A DNA stretch of 64,000 nt from Fennellomyces sp. T-0311. Taxonomy: Eukaryota; Mucoromycota; Mucoromycetes; Mucorales; Lichtheimiaceae. The notes beneath the pieces are model-generated. The model saw nothing but the letters and a program-made list of their open reading frames with translations. It was not told the DNA's origin and ran no database searches. Both the position numbers and the translations under genes were made by a program. The stretch spans positions 117,579-181,578 of the forward strand of contig JALLLT010000060.1 of NCBI GenBank assembly GCA_025266875.1, read 5' to 3'. Below are positions 1 through 9,439 of the stretch, in pieces (the first letter of the stretch is position 1; every line of letters starts with the position of its first letter).

Positions 1-1353
1 CGTCGCTGAAGCTGGTTTAGTACCGGCTATCCTGTTCTATCTATCTATTTGGTATACCAAGGCAGAGCAAGCACGAATAATTGCTATATTTTATGCTATT
101 TCTACCTGTGCTGGTGTAAGTTTGCTTGGAGCTAACTTTGAAAAGCAAAACTAATGTTCTTGGAAATGTTTGCTTTGTAGGCTTTTGGTGGCGTTCTGGT
201 AAGTTGGCACATCTAATAATTTTAAAGCAAACGGCATACATGTACTTCATAATTCACATTCGTTAACAGGCATATGGCATCATGCACATGGCAGGCCTAG
301 GCGGGTTAAATGGCTGGCAATGGATCTTTATCATCGAAGCCATCCCCCCGCTTGTACTGTCTGTAATCGGCTACTTTATGTTACCTGACTTTCCCGAAAG
401 TACCTCTTGTATGTTTACTTTCTACGATGTTATCACATGAGCGACTTTAACAGCTGTTGATTTTAGTTCTTAATGAACGCGAGCGTAAAATATTCCTGAA
501 CATGATGGCTGTCGACGCTGGACCAACATCCGAGATCGAAGCAAATTTTTCGTGGAAGCAGTGCAGAGCTGTATTTACCGATTGGATGACATACGCCTAC
601 TCCCTTATTGCGCTTTGTGATATTGTCTGTCTTTACAGTATCAGTATGTTCTTACCTTCCATTGTACGTGGAATGGGCTTTTCTGCACTTCAAGCCCAGG
701 CGATGAGTTCACCCCCTTATGTGATAGGTAACAACTCTCCCTTCCCTCTAAAAAGTATACTAACTGTGCTTTACTTAGCTTGCGTATTCACAACACTCAA
801 TGGAATCAGTGCTGAAAGGCAGGCCGAGCGCGGATTTCACGTAACTGCAGCTGCATCCCTCACTGCTGTAGGATACATCCTTTTGATTGTATTGAGAGAC
901 CATGGTGTAGCTGGCCATTATATTGCTACTGTAATTGTAGCCAGTGGTATATATGCAGCGTACGCACCTATTGCCAGTTGGTTTACCAATAACTTTGCGG
1001 GACGCACTAAACGATCCGTTGCTATCGCTACGATCAACTCGATCGGAAACATTGGTGGCATCATAGCTGGACAACTCTACCGCGCGAGCGATGCTCCCCA
1101 TTATATTCATGGTCATGCTGCCAGTTTAGGCTTCATAGCGGCAGTCGGTATTTTGGCGGTCAGTCTCAAGATAACATTTATACAAGTCAACAAGAAGCGC
1201 GATCGCATGACCGAAGAGCAGCGAATCGCAATTCTTGAAGGAAACACCGAGCTTTGCGATAAGGTGAGTGCTTACCATATCAAAAAGATGCAGTACGTTC
1301 TCATCACTATGTACTTTGTGATACAGCATCCGGATTTTAGATATATCTCGTAA
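1..1353 (+). CDS. MFS transporter, allantoate permease / anion:cation symporter family (5' end outside window)
   Basis: Plasma-membrane transporter of the Dal5/Tna1-like family, which imports small organic anions such as allantoate, nicotinate or other vitamins; the substrate cannot be read from sequence. Coding starts before the window. Visible exons are about 2-117, 181-198, 271-about 409, 466-727, 779-1263 and 1327-1353. Family signatures are present: EAGLVPAILFYLSIWY at the window start, then helices around AYGIMHMAGLGGLNGWQWIF, and the conserved tail GDKHPDFRYI-type ending, here DKHPDFRYIS, formed only after splicing the last 63-bp intron. The 779-1263 exon holds the second half of the 12-helix fold (ASWFTNNFAGRTKRSVAIA). 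Introns are 50-75 bp with GT-AG ends. No frameshift is seen. Family assignment is firm; substrate is unknown. Confidence 0.88.
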
Positions 1354-1808
1354 ACTGCAAGAACACAAAAGTACCACTTAAGCTATAATCTTATAACGGA
1401 TTCCAGCGATGTGCCGAGCCATCTCTACGTTACCCCTGGAACAATAGGCATACATACCCGTCGTTGCAACCATCAAGCATATTTCCCGAGATACATAGCT
1501 CAACGATTGCCGTATAGCCCAGGACTCTGTCACTAAAGCTTACATTATATACTTCGTAGACTGCATCATGCTTTACTCTCATATAAACGTGCTGCAATGG
1601 CAGCACTGCATAATACCCAATTCTTATGCTCATTCAACCCCCCTGAGCTCCTAATACTTTCACGTCTAATTCCCGAAGTTTCATGGCAATGTTGCAACGG
1701 CCAATCTGAATGTAATGTCGCAAAACCCGTCCATTTTTATTTTACCCAACAAAGGGAGAGGAACAGCGAGATAGCGAGAATGTGAAGAAAGCTGCAACAG
1801 TAACGAAT
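1354..1808. other. Gene-free stretch between the transporter and RPL39
   Basis: Convergent 3' ends of the transporter (+) and RPL39 (-). No convincing coding signal on either strand; short open frames here lack family features. Confidence 0.5.
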
Positions 1809-2165
1809 TTACAGGTTGAGCTTGGTGTGTCTCCAGTTGCGACGCTTGGCGTTCCAGCTATAAATTTTTAAATGTTTAGTTCCTCTGCTTTATGATAACT
1901 GTACGTTGCAAAATTACCGGATCTTGGTGTCAGTCTTCAAGCGGAACCAGTGGGGAAGAGGGCGGTTCTGCTTCATCTTCTTGCCAAGCTTGACCTTGGT
2001 CCGGAACGATTTGTTGGAAGGCTAATCATGTCGCAATTGAGTAAAACGTAAAACTTGCTTTTCCGTCCATCCATTTCGTTTATCTATTCATCCATCCATC
2101 CATCCATCTCGCTATACACTCCCTCCTCTGCATCCCTGGTGCTACTGTCCACCTCTACGTACCAT
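1809..2165 (-). CDS. RPL39: 60S ribosomal protein eL39
   Basis: Small basic protein lining the peptide exit tunnel of the large ribosomal subunit. The three exons are 2163-2165 (only the ATG), 1918-2021 and 1809-1857, giving exactly 51 aa plus stop, the usual eL39 length. The spliced protein starts [20 protein letters not shown], continues [16 protein letters not shown] and ends [15 protein letters not shown], matching yeast eL39 almost throughout. The first intron (2022-2162) directly follows the start codon with a strong GTACGT donor. The second (1858-1917, 60 bp) splits an Arg codon. The first intron carries a short TCCA-type tandem repeat (about 2087-2109). Because each exon is so short the gene is easily missed by open-frame searches. 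Identity is secure; the isolated ATG exon is the best start because no other in-frame ATG precedes the second exon. Confidence 0.93.
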
Positions 2166-2434
2166 GACTATAACAAATCAATTAAAGGAGGGAGTGGCTA
2201 TGGTCGAACGACCGGTTACCTCAAGACCCCGCTTAGCTCCGACATTGTGAGCTTGTGGATTGGTTGCTTCTTTTCTCGCTGCCACAAGCATTTCGCTCCT
2301 TTGGATTCAGTACGGAGCATATGATATATATTATCCAAGGATTCCTTTGCTCAATAATCATCATTCTGATGATAGTTTAATGCTACTTATAATTAACAAG
2401 GTCGATACTATTAAAAAATGCTAACTACTACAGT

Positions 2435-4075
2435 TTAAGCGATAATGAGCTCCTCGGAAATACTACCAAGGTCGTTGAACAACTTTTCCAAAAATTCCTG
2501 CGGATCACTGCGGGTTTCGTCAAACTGGAAATGCCTTGCTTCCATAATACCAATAACCTTATACGCGTTTTCTAGCTTCTTCAAAACCGGGAGCAAGTAG
2601 TCGTGATCCTTAAAAACCTCGGTCGGGGGATCATCGTCATCAATAGTAACTGATCGTGTGCTGTCGAATAACACTGCAGGAATGACGCATTCACTACAGT
2701 CCTCGGTCAACGAGAGTGGGATATATGGATGATCGAATGTCGAGTGATCTGGTTTCCAATAATGGGTAGGCACACAGCTTGTTGCGTCACTCATCGCCCA
2801 TATACTCCAATCGAGTGCAGATTTACTGTCGCTGTCAAAGTCATCCAGAGAGGTAATGATTTTATGGTAGTTTATATCTGCTTGCTTCCCTCGTTCATCA
2901 TCTTCGAAAACACCATAGTCTTGGTACTTTGTAACGGAACTCAGGGTGTAGTGTCTGCACTTGATATGCAAGTGCATGTTGTCATCTATCGTATAACCGT
3001 TGCGTTGATCAATTGCAACAGTATTAATAAAGTACTGGGTATGTAACCCGGCAACACCTGTCCAAGATGGTAGATTGTAGGAACCCATTGTGGATGTATC
3101 CTTCGGGGTCCCTTCATCATCCAAGATTGATCCAAAACACATGAGTGAAAGATCGCGTTCGGCCAGTTGTCGATAAAAGGCATTCATCACCACCGAAATA
3201 TCAGAGTCGTAATCGATCTCAATGGATGTCATTCCGTCGAAAATATTGGCCAGCGCATAAATTTTATCATGTTCCTTGGTACTTGTCCGAAAATGAGCGT
3301 ATGTGAGAACCTGGTTTGTGCTTTTTTCCTTCTTATCCTTGAACCCTAACATATCGTTGGATATGAAGTCATTCTCCTTGAACCCTTTGACCTGCTTGCT
3401 TTCCGCCAGACACCAAAGGTGCGCGTCTCTTCCGACGATTAAAATCCGGGTTGACATCATGAGTTCTTCAAGTGTCCAACTTCTTTTCCACCATAACGAT
3501 TCTTGGATTTGTGCTAGAGCCGTCTCTTTTGCCTCAGTATTCAAGGTATTCCAATCGACTGTTTTGAATTCCTGCACATCGTCAACGTAAATCTCGGGAA
3601 CCAAAGCAATAGTATAGCGGGCATCGCTGTAGATCTGGTGCATATTCTTGATTTCGCGATGCTTCTCTTCCTTGCTCGCCTGATTGATGCACACCTTGTC
3701 GTACCACAGATAATCGATGTTAAATTCCTTGCATATTCTCTTGAGGAGTACTTCGTAGGTCACGTGCGTTGAACGTCTCGTGTATTTGTACCGCACAGAC
3801 CGTCTGGTTTTGCGCTTCTCTCGGGCCTCGATGGTAATTTTATGACGGCCACGGTCGAGCAAATCGTATTCCCCGTTGCTTCTTTGGATTTTCTCCCCTG
3901 ATTGCTCCCAGCAATAGGATAATGTACAATAGCCATTGGTTGCTTCGGTACCAGGAACCTTCTGCCAGTCGGATGTTCGAATGAGCCAAGTCGGTCTATA
4001 GGGACCTCCAGTTGACTTGAAAGTTGTAACCGTTCGATCTGCCACACGTTGTGGAGTGATATATTCGATATACAT
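2435..4075 (-). CDS. HET-domain protein 1 (heterokaryon-incompatibility-type)
   Basis: Intronless 546-aa protein. The N-terminal half carries the HET domain in order: YCTLSYCWEQSG (around residue 48), LWYDKVCINQ followed by IKNMHQIYSDARYTIALVPE (around 122-160), and WWKRSWTLEELMMSTRIL (around 195-210). A DKIYALANIF block (around 268) and LPSWTGVAG follow, both typical of long HET proteins. In ascomycetes this domain triggers allorecognition cell death; in Mucoromycota the role is not established. The start codon at 4075 is the first ATG and agrees with the paralog's homologous MYIEY start. It lies about 850 bp from a same-strand paralog (4927-6573), which suggests tandem duplication. No membrane segments or N-terminal signal are visible. 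The C-terminal 250 residues have no recognised domain but are conserved between the two copies. Confidence 0.88.
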   Translation of the reverse strand: MYIEYITPQRVADRTVTTFKSTGGPYRPTWLIRTSDWQKVPGTEATNGYCTLSYCWEQSGEKIQRSNGEYDLLDRGRHKITIEAREKRKTRRSVRYKYTRRSTHVTYEVLLKRICKEFNIDYLWYDKVCINQASKEEKHREIKNMHQIYSDARYTIALVPEIYVDDVQEFKTVDWNTLNTEAKETALAQIQESLWWKRSWTLEELMMSTRILIVGRDAHLWCLAESKQVKGFKENDFISNDMLGFKDKKEKSTNQVLTYAHFRTSTKEHDKIYALANIFDGMTSIEIDYDSDISVVMNAFYRQLAERDLSLMCFGSILDDEGTPKDTSTMGSYNLPSWTGVAGLHTQYFINTVAIDQRNGYTIDDNMHLHIKCRHYTLSSVTKYQDYGVFEDDERGKQADINYHKIITSLDDFDSDSKSALDWSIWAMSDATSCVPTHYWKPDHSTFDHPYIPLSLTEDCSECVIPAVLFDSTRSVTIDDDDPPTEVFKDHDYLLPVLKKLENAYKVIGIMEARHFQFDETRSDPQEFLEKLFNDLGSISEELIIA

Positions 4076-4926
4076 TTTGGATTATGTGGGCAACAGCGTT
4101 ATCCAAAATCACGTAACTGCTTTGCTGATACAATAAAAACAGCTATGTAAATAAATTGTCTTCTATGCGCTCACTGAATGTAAGACAGCAATATATTACC
4201 TCGACGCAAAGGATTGAATACTCTTCGTCAATTGCAGTTAAAAAGAGAAACGGGGATACGAGGAAGATATGCAACAATATAAATACTTTGCACTACTTCT
4301 TCCTCGCAGCGGTGTAACGTTGATAAAAGTCCAGCCTTGAACTTTAACACGACGTTACATTTGGTATACACACTCCTTAAATTTTGGTTATGTTTACTTC
4401 AGACACAGCCTTGGTATAGTTGTTTTCCTATAATCTATTCTCCGGATTTGCTCCTCTAGAACAGTTACACTATCGAGTGTCATCACACAACGGTGGGGTG
4501 ATTAACATTGTGATCGAGACTGTGTACTACAGAAATTTACCCTGCTGTATGTAAAATTTGATATGATAATTAAACTTTTTTGGTATGTTCAAATGAAAAG
4601 CACCACTTGCTATATTCCTTTATATGCTTGCTACGTATCCATGATGGTTGTTGATATAAGATAAACTTGCGCTAGTTCTATTGAAAGCGAAGCAATACGT
4701 TCCGTGTAAATTAACTACCAGTTAGACTTGGCCCAGAACGTATGCCGATCGTGGTGAGGCATTACTAAACTTGGATATGCACGCGACGAAAGTTGAAAAT
4801 GTAGGCGCAGCTGTGGTGATCATATGACATGTTCCCAATTTACTTCTTGACAACACATCTCTTGAACCAATAATGCTTTTTTGTTTATGAGATTGTAGTA
4901 CAGAGTTAACTATGCAATGATGACCT
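4076..4926. other. AT-rich spacer between the HET paralogs
   Basis: Contains the presumed promoter of HET protein 1 and the 3' end of HET protein 2. No coding remnant recognised. Confidence 0.5.
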
Positions 4927-6573
4927 CTATTCAATAACGAATTCTTCTGGGGTACCACCAAGGCTACTAAATAAGTGCTCCAGGTATTCTCCGGGAGCCT
5001 TACGAGCTTCATCGTACTGGAAATGTTTGATCTCCGTGACACCAATTGCCTTGAACGTTCCATCCTTTGCAGACTTCTTTAACACCGGCAATAAATAGTC
5101 ATATTCGTGGGTGTTAAAACTGCTGTCATCGTCATTTGTAACTAGAGCTTGTCTAATACTTGTAAATAACACTGCCGGAACGATACACTCGTCACAATCC
5201 TCGGTCAAGGAGAGGGGGATAATTGGATGATGAAAAGCAGAGTGATCGGGTTCCCAATAGTGTGTAGGTAAGCAAGTTATGGCATCATCCATGGTCCATT
5301 GACTCCAATCGAGCGCCTTTCGATGGTCCCTGTCAAAATCATCCATTGAGGTAATGATTTTTTCGAAATTGTCATTGGCTATCTGTCCTCGCTTATCGTC
5401 ATGGAAAACAGCGTACTCGTCATATTTCTTGATGGATCGTAGAGTGTAACTTCTGCATTTGAAATGTAAGCGCATATCGTCGTCGATTGTGTATCCCGCA
5501 TTTTGATCCAGTACAATGTCGACAATCGGATGTTGAGTGTGTATCCCAGCAACGCCTGTCCAAGAAGGTAGACCATACGAGCCCATCGTGGTGACATACT
5601 CAGCGTTTCCCTCCGGACTCAGGGCCGATCCAAAGCACATTATGGATAGGTCACGCTCGGTTAACCGTCGATAAAAGTCGTACATTGTTTTCAACAGGTC
5701 ATTATCGTAATTCACCTCGATAGATACCATCCCATCAAAAATGTTGGCCAGTGCGTATATCTTGTCGAGTTCTCTAGTACTTGTTCGGGTATGTGCATGA
5801 CGGAGAACTTGGTTTACACTTTTCAGTGTCTTGTACTTGAACCCTAGCAAGTCATTGGATACAAAATCATCCTCCTTGACACCGTCATTTTGTTTTGCTT
5901 CGTCGAGACACCACACATGAGCATTCCTTCCAACCATTAGAATCCGTGTTGACATCATTAATTCTTCCAACGTCCAGCTTCTTTTCCACCAATATGACTC
6001 GCACAATTGTTCCAATGCCGTCTCTTTCGCTTCGGTGTTTGACGAAACCCAATCGATACGAGCGAAAGAATCGGGGTTGTCAATGTAAATTTCAGGAACC
6101 AATGCGACTGTATAGCATGCGCTACTATAGATAAGATGCATTTGCTGGATTTCCTGGTGCTTCATCTTTTTGTCTGTCTGGTCAATGCAAATCTTGTCGT
6201 ACCACAGATACTTGATTTTAAAGTCCTTGCATATTTTCCGGAGTAAAACATCAAATTTCACCAGTGTTGAATGCCGTTTCTTGCGATACCGCACAGATCG
6301 TCTAGATTTGCGCTTCTCTCGAGTTTGAACGGTTATTCGGTGCCGTCCATTGTCAATAAGATAGTATTCTCCATCTTCCTGCTGGAATTTATCCCCGGAT
6401 TGTTCCCAGCAGTAAGATAATGTACAGTAGCCATTGATCGCTTCGGTACCAGGGACTCTTTGCCAATCAGAAGTTCGAATGAGCCATGTAGGACGGTATT
6501 TTTCACCTGTGGTCTGGTATTCGGTGATATGTGGATCGACCACTTGCTGAGGAATGATATATTCAATGTACAT
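4927..6573 (-). CDS. HET-domain protein 2 (tandem paralog)
   Basis: Intronless paralog of the 2435-4075 gene, 548 aa from the preferred start. I chose the ATG at 6573 because the protein then begins MYIEYI exactly like its neighbour; an in-frame upstream start at 6672 would add 33 residues with no counterpart. The same HET blocks are present: YCTLSYCWEQSG, LWYDKICIDQ, WWKRSWTLEELMMSTRIL, DKIYALANIF and LPSWTGVAG. The copies are easily aligned end to end but clearly diverged, so the duplication is not recent. Reading frames are open throughout both, which argues for selection. Known role in ascomycetes: non-self recognition and cell death. Here the function is inferred only from the domain. 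Confidence 0.88.
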   Translation of the reverse strand: MYIEYIIPQQVVDPHITEYQTTGEKYRPTWLIRTSDWQRVPGTEAINGYCTLSYCWEQSGDKFQQEDGEYYLIDNGRHRITVQTREKRKSRRSVRYRKKRHSTLVKFDVLLRKICKDFKIKYLWYDKICIDQTDKKMKHQEIQQMHLIYSSACYTVALVPEIYIDNPDSFARIDWVSSNTEAKETALEQLCESYWWKRSWTLEELMMSTRILMVGRNAHVWCLDEAKQNDGVKEDDFVSNDLLGFKYKTLKSVNQVLRHAHTRTSTRELDKIYALANIFDGMVSIEVNYDNDLLKTMYDFYRRLTERDLSIMCFGSALSPEGNAEYVTTMGSYGLPSWTGVAGIHTQHPIVDIVLDQNAGYTIDDDMRLHFKCRSYTLRSIKKYDEYAVFHDDKRGQIANDNFEKIITSMDDFDRDHRKALDWSQWTMDDAITCLPTHYWEPDHSAFHHPIIPLSLTEDCDECIVPAVLFTSIRQALVTNDDDSSFNTHEYDYLLPVLKKSAKDGTFKAIGVTEIKHFQYDEARKAPGEYLEHLFSSLGGTPEEFVIE

Positions 6574-7538
6574 TTTCCCGTTTTTGTAATCCAGGCGTTG
6601 TAAGAGACTATCGCTACTTTTGTAAGATAAGAGCGTCTTCTTATAATAGATTATCAATTGTGTACTAACCAATTATCTTTCTTTATAATTGTTAAAGAAA
6701 AGTAAAAAGGACCAACAATGGTATCACACGAGCGATTATTTATATTGCATTTCGTGTAACATACGTACAAAAGAGGCTGAAAAAGGGAAATCTGCGTGGC
6801 GTAGCTTCACCAATTGACGCGATATGGTGGTCCTTCTAACTGATGCACTTGCATACAGTATTTCCAAAAAGTAATATCACCAAGCCCAAGATTTTTTTTT
6901 GTATTGCTAAGCCCAAGGTTTTTATAGAACAAAATATACTGTGTCTTTCTTTTATGGAACAACATTGACTTTCTTTTTGAGTAGCGACATTGCTTTTATG
7001 GCACGCTGTACACCTCCTGGAAACTTTCATCAAAGTTTTACACTGCGGTGAAACAGACACAGATGATAATAATAAAAGATATATCCTATCTGATAGCGTA
7101 TATCGGTTCGACATCATTACGAGGTGTACTTGCATTGTGAATTGTCTACACGGGTTAAGGATCACACCGTATGAACGAATCGGATAAACTCAACATGAAA
7201 TGGAATTGGCTCCAGTATAGGTATGCGGCCATTACACTGCATGATCGGAACAAAGGAAAGGATCCTATACGTCCTATATCCTTTCAAGCAATTCTAAAGA
7301 CGAAACACTATCTAAACTGGTCTATTCCACGTATCTTGCTGTTGGGATGGCCATAATAGCTACATTGGGGTTGGAAAAAGATATGTCGAGTAGCAGAGCA
7401 AGTCATCACATAACTACTAAGCGAATCAGGAAGAGCCATTTTGATATTCTCTTTTGTAAGTATCTTTATTTATATATTTTTAAATTGTAAAGGTACGTAA
7501 TAAAATGGGCAAAAGAAACATTACATATAAAAATAAGA
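6574..7538. other. Gene-free stretch upstream of HET protein 2
   Basis: AT-rich; holds the presumed HET-2 promoter. Poly-T and short low-complexity tracts only; no supported gene. Confidence 0.45.
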
Positions 7539-7919
7539 TTAATCAAAATTATCTGAGCAATCTTGAGGATGCTCATCAAGCTTGCAGTTATGTGGAGGAG
7601 ACTCTGGGGCCGGTTCTGTAACCGGTGGCGGAGGAACAGGAGCGTCTGTTGGAGGATTGCGTGTTGTGACTTCACAGCATGTCGTAAATCTGGTATCACC
7701 ATTCAGATCAAACAGAATAGAGCCTGTCGGTATTGCACATTTGCTACCGGCTGTATAAGTGCCACCTATTTGTGCGCAGCAGACAGAAGTTCGCTCGGGT
7801 GTTTGTGGGCAAGTGAGAAAAACTTGATTGCTGTTTGGATCAACACCGACCGCTGGTAATGTCAATGCATTTGTTCCGATAAAAAATGAAACAAAGGCTA
7901 CGCCAATAGAAACATGCAT
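7539..7919 (-). CDS. Small secreted Cys-rich protein A (C-CC-C-CC family)
   Basis: 126-aa intronless precursor. Residues 1 to about 19 are a hydrophobic signal peptide (VSIGVAFVSFFIG), with likely cleavage before LPAVGVD. The mature part has the core C-x9-CC-x12-C-x19-CC, then a Pro/Thr-rich linker (PPPPVTEPAPESP) and a tail HNCKLDEHPQDC with two more Cys, eight in all. The same core occurs in the products at 8983, 34872, 35511 and 36906. The closest relative is the divergently transcribed gene at 8983, which shares the tail. The cysteine order resembles but does not match hydrophobins. Likely secreted or wall-associated; function unknown. Confidence 0.8.
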   Translation of the reverse strand: MHVSIGVAFVSFFIGTNALTLPAVGVDPNSNQVFLTCPQTPERTSVCCAQIGGTYTAGSKCAIPTGSILFDLNGDTRFTTCCEVTTRNPPTDAPVPPPPVTEPAPESPPHNCKLDEHPQDCSDNFD

Positions 7920-8982
7920 TATATATATATACGTTATTTAGAAGCAAAAGAGTAAAAGAACGTAGAATTCAGGTTTTCGTTGGGGAGGTGTATATATATA
8001 TACACATGAGTGTTATCCCTGACCACTGAATGGAAGGTAGAAGCACATGGTAAAATACCTGATATTCAGGGTCGTCCTTGACGATAGAGAACCCGTACTT
8101 AAGCTACAGGTATTGGCGAAAATGTACATCACAGTTAGGGGATATCTGTTTTTCTTTGTACAAGAAAATAGGAGAGCGTAGGCATCAGTAGTGCAGCAAG
8201 GAGTAATCATACGTATAACTGTCCAGTATTACTGATTCGGATAGGTTTCTTTGAGTTCAAGTGAGATTCAAAGTATGCTCTTGTGGGATTGGCTAGGTTG
8301 AAACAGATGTAAAATGGAATGTAAATTATGTAACGAGATCCGAACAATCGACATATGTACACGACCGTTTGTTGTGTATGTAGGTGGTACCAACATTACA
8401 GAAAAATAGGAACAGGATCTTTTGATAGGAGACATGCGTGAGTAGTAGAGCTGATAAATCTTTTGATCATATGTAAGCTCGCTTAGATATTATACACAAG
8501 TTACTTTGAATTTTTGGTTGCTAACATCATCCTAATTCGTTCCTAGGAGACGATATTTGTATGGTACGGGTATGACTGATATTTAATGATTATCAATATA
8601 CGATTGTAGTAAATGTTTCTTTAGATATGGCCTTCTGATTTTCCAACAAAATGGCACATACAGCGGCCATTGAACTCTACCCGTATAGCATTTACAGTAC
8701 ACCAAGAATGTTCGGCACAACGCAGTGGAACCCTACATTATCTGAGTTATATCCTTGCCGCATTACTGTCCATGTCCAAGATACGCCTCCTGATCAGCAC
8801 ATTTCGTACTTTGATTTTGACAGATAAATCCATCACAAAAAGATCAGTCGGTAACCCTACTCTCATGTATACTGCGACTCTCCTTTTTTTTTAAAAAAAA
8901 AACATTACTAGGCTATAAATTATTATCGGTGGCAACCTTTTTTTTCCCATTTCTTCTCCCACCTATATAATCTACAACCCAG
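7920..8982. promoter_or_regulatory. Shared intergenic promoter region of secreted proteins A and B
   Basis: About 1.06 kb between two divergent family members. It holds TA-rich stretches next to gene A (around 7920-7932 and 7992-8004) and a TATAAAT box at 8924-8930, 53-59 bp before the ATG of gene B. The middle has no supported coding sequence. Confidence 0.5.
8924..8930 (+). promoter_or_regulatory. TATA box of secreted protein B
   Basis: TATAAAT 53-59 bp upstream of the ATG at 8983, a spacing similar to the TATA elements of the family members at 34872 and 37253. A second TATA-like TATATAA at 8964-8970 is too close to the ATG to be the main element. Confidence 0.5.
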
Positions 8983-9339
8983 ATGGTCGCAACCGGCAAA
9001 CAACTTTCTGTCATTGGCTTACTATTTGTCTTGCTTGCTAGTACATCTAGCGCTTTACCTGGTGTTGGTGTCGATGTCAACGGAGATCAAGCGACGATTC
9101 GATGCCTAGTGGGACCAAATGAACGGAGTGTCACATGTTGCCCAAAAGTTTCTGGAAGGGTTACTACTGGAAAAGGTTGTGCTATACCTATAACCACCGC
9201 TCTCGATAATGTACCAGGAATTTCAGAGTATCAAAAGTGCTGCACCGAGGAAACAGCTCCCGAAGAAACTGTGCCTGAACCGCCCCATAACTGTAAGGAT
9301 GATGAACATCCTCAAAACTGTTCAGAAAATCCAGAGTAA
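8983..9339 (+). CDS. Small secreted Cys-rich protein B (C-CC-C-CC family)
   Basis: 118-aa intronless precursor. The signal peptide (LSVIGLLFVLLASTSSA, about residues 8-24) is followed by LPGVGVDVNGDQ. Core cysteines: C-x10-CC-x12-C-x19-CC. A Glu/Pro-rich linker leads to the tail HNCKDDEHPQNC, almost the same as in protein A (7539-7919). Eight Cys in the mature protein. The LPGVG(V/F) motif straight after the signal peptide also occurs in the 35511 and 36906 copies. Divergent from gene A across about 1 kb. Extracellular role inferred from the signal peptide and paired cysteines; no known family name can be assigned. Confidence 0.8.
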   Translation: MVATGKQLSVIGLLFVLLASTSSALPGVGVDVNGDQATIRCLVGPNERSVTCCPKVSGRVTTGKGCAIPITTALDNVPGISEYQKCCTEETAPEETVPEPPHNCKDDEHPQNCSENPE

Positions 9340-9439
9340 TGCTGTTAGATATACATTGTCGTAGATATATTGCAGTGCGCCCTGCACACGTATTTGAAAA
9401 AAAGTCTAATTTAATCTAAGATATTTACAAAAAAGATGA

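Noticed and set aside
7539..9339. Calling the secreted Cys-rich proteins hydrophobins
   Set aside because: Eight Cys occur in A and B, but the order is C-CC-C-CC-C-C, not the hydrophobin C-CC-C-C-CC-C.
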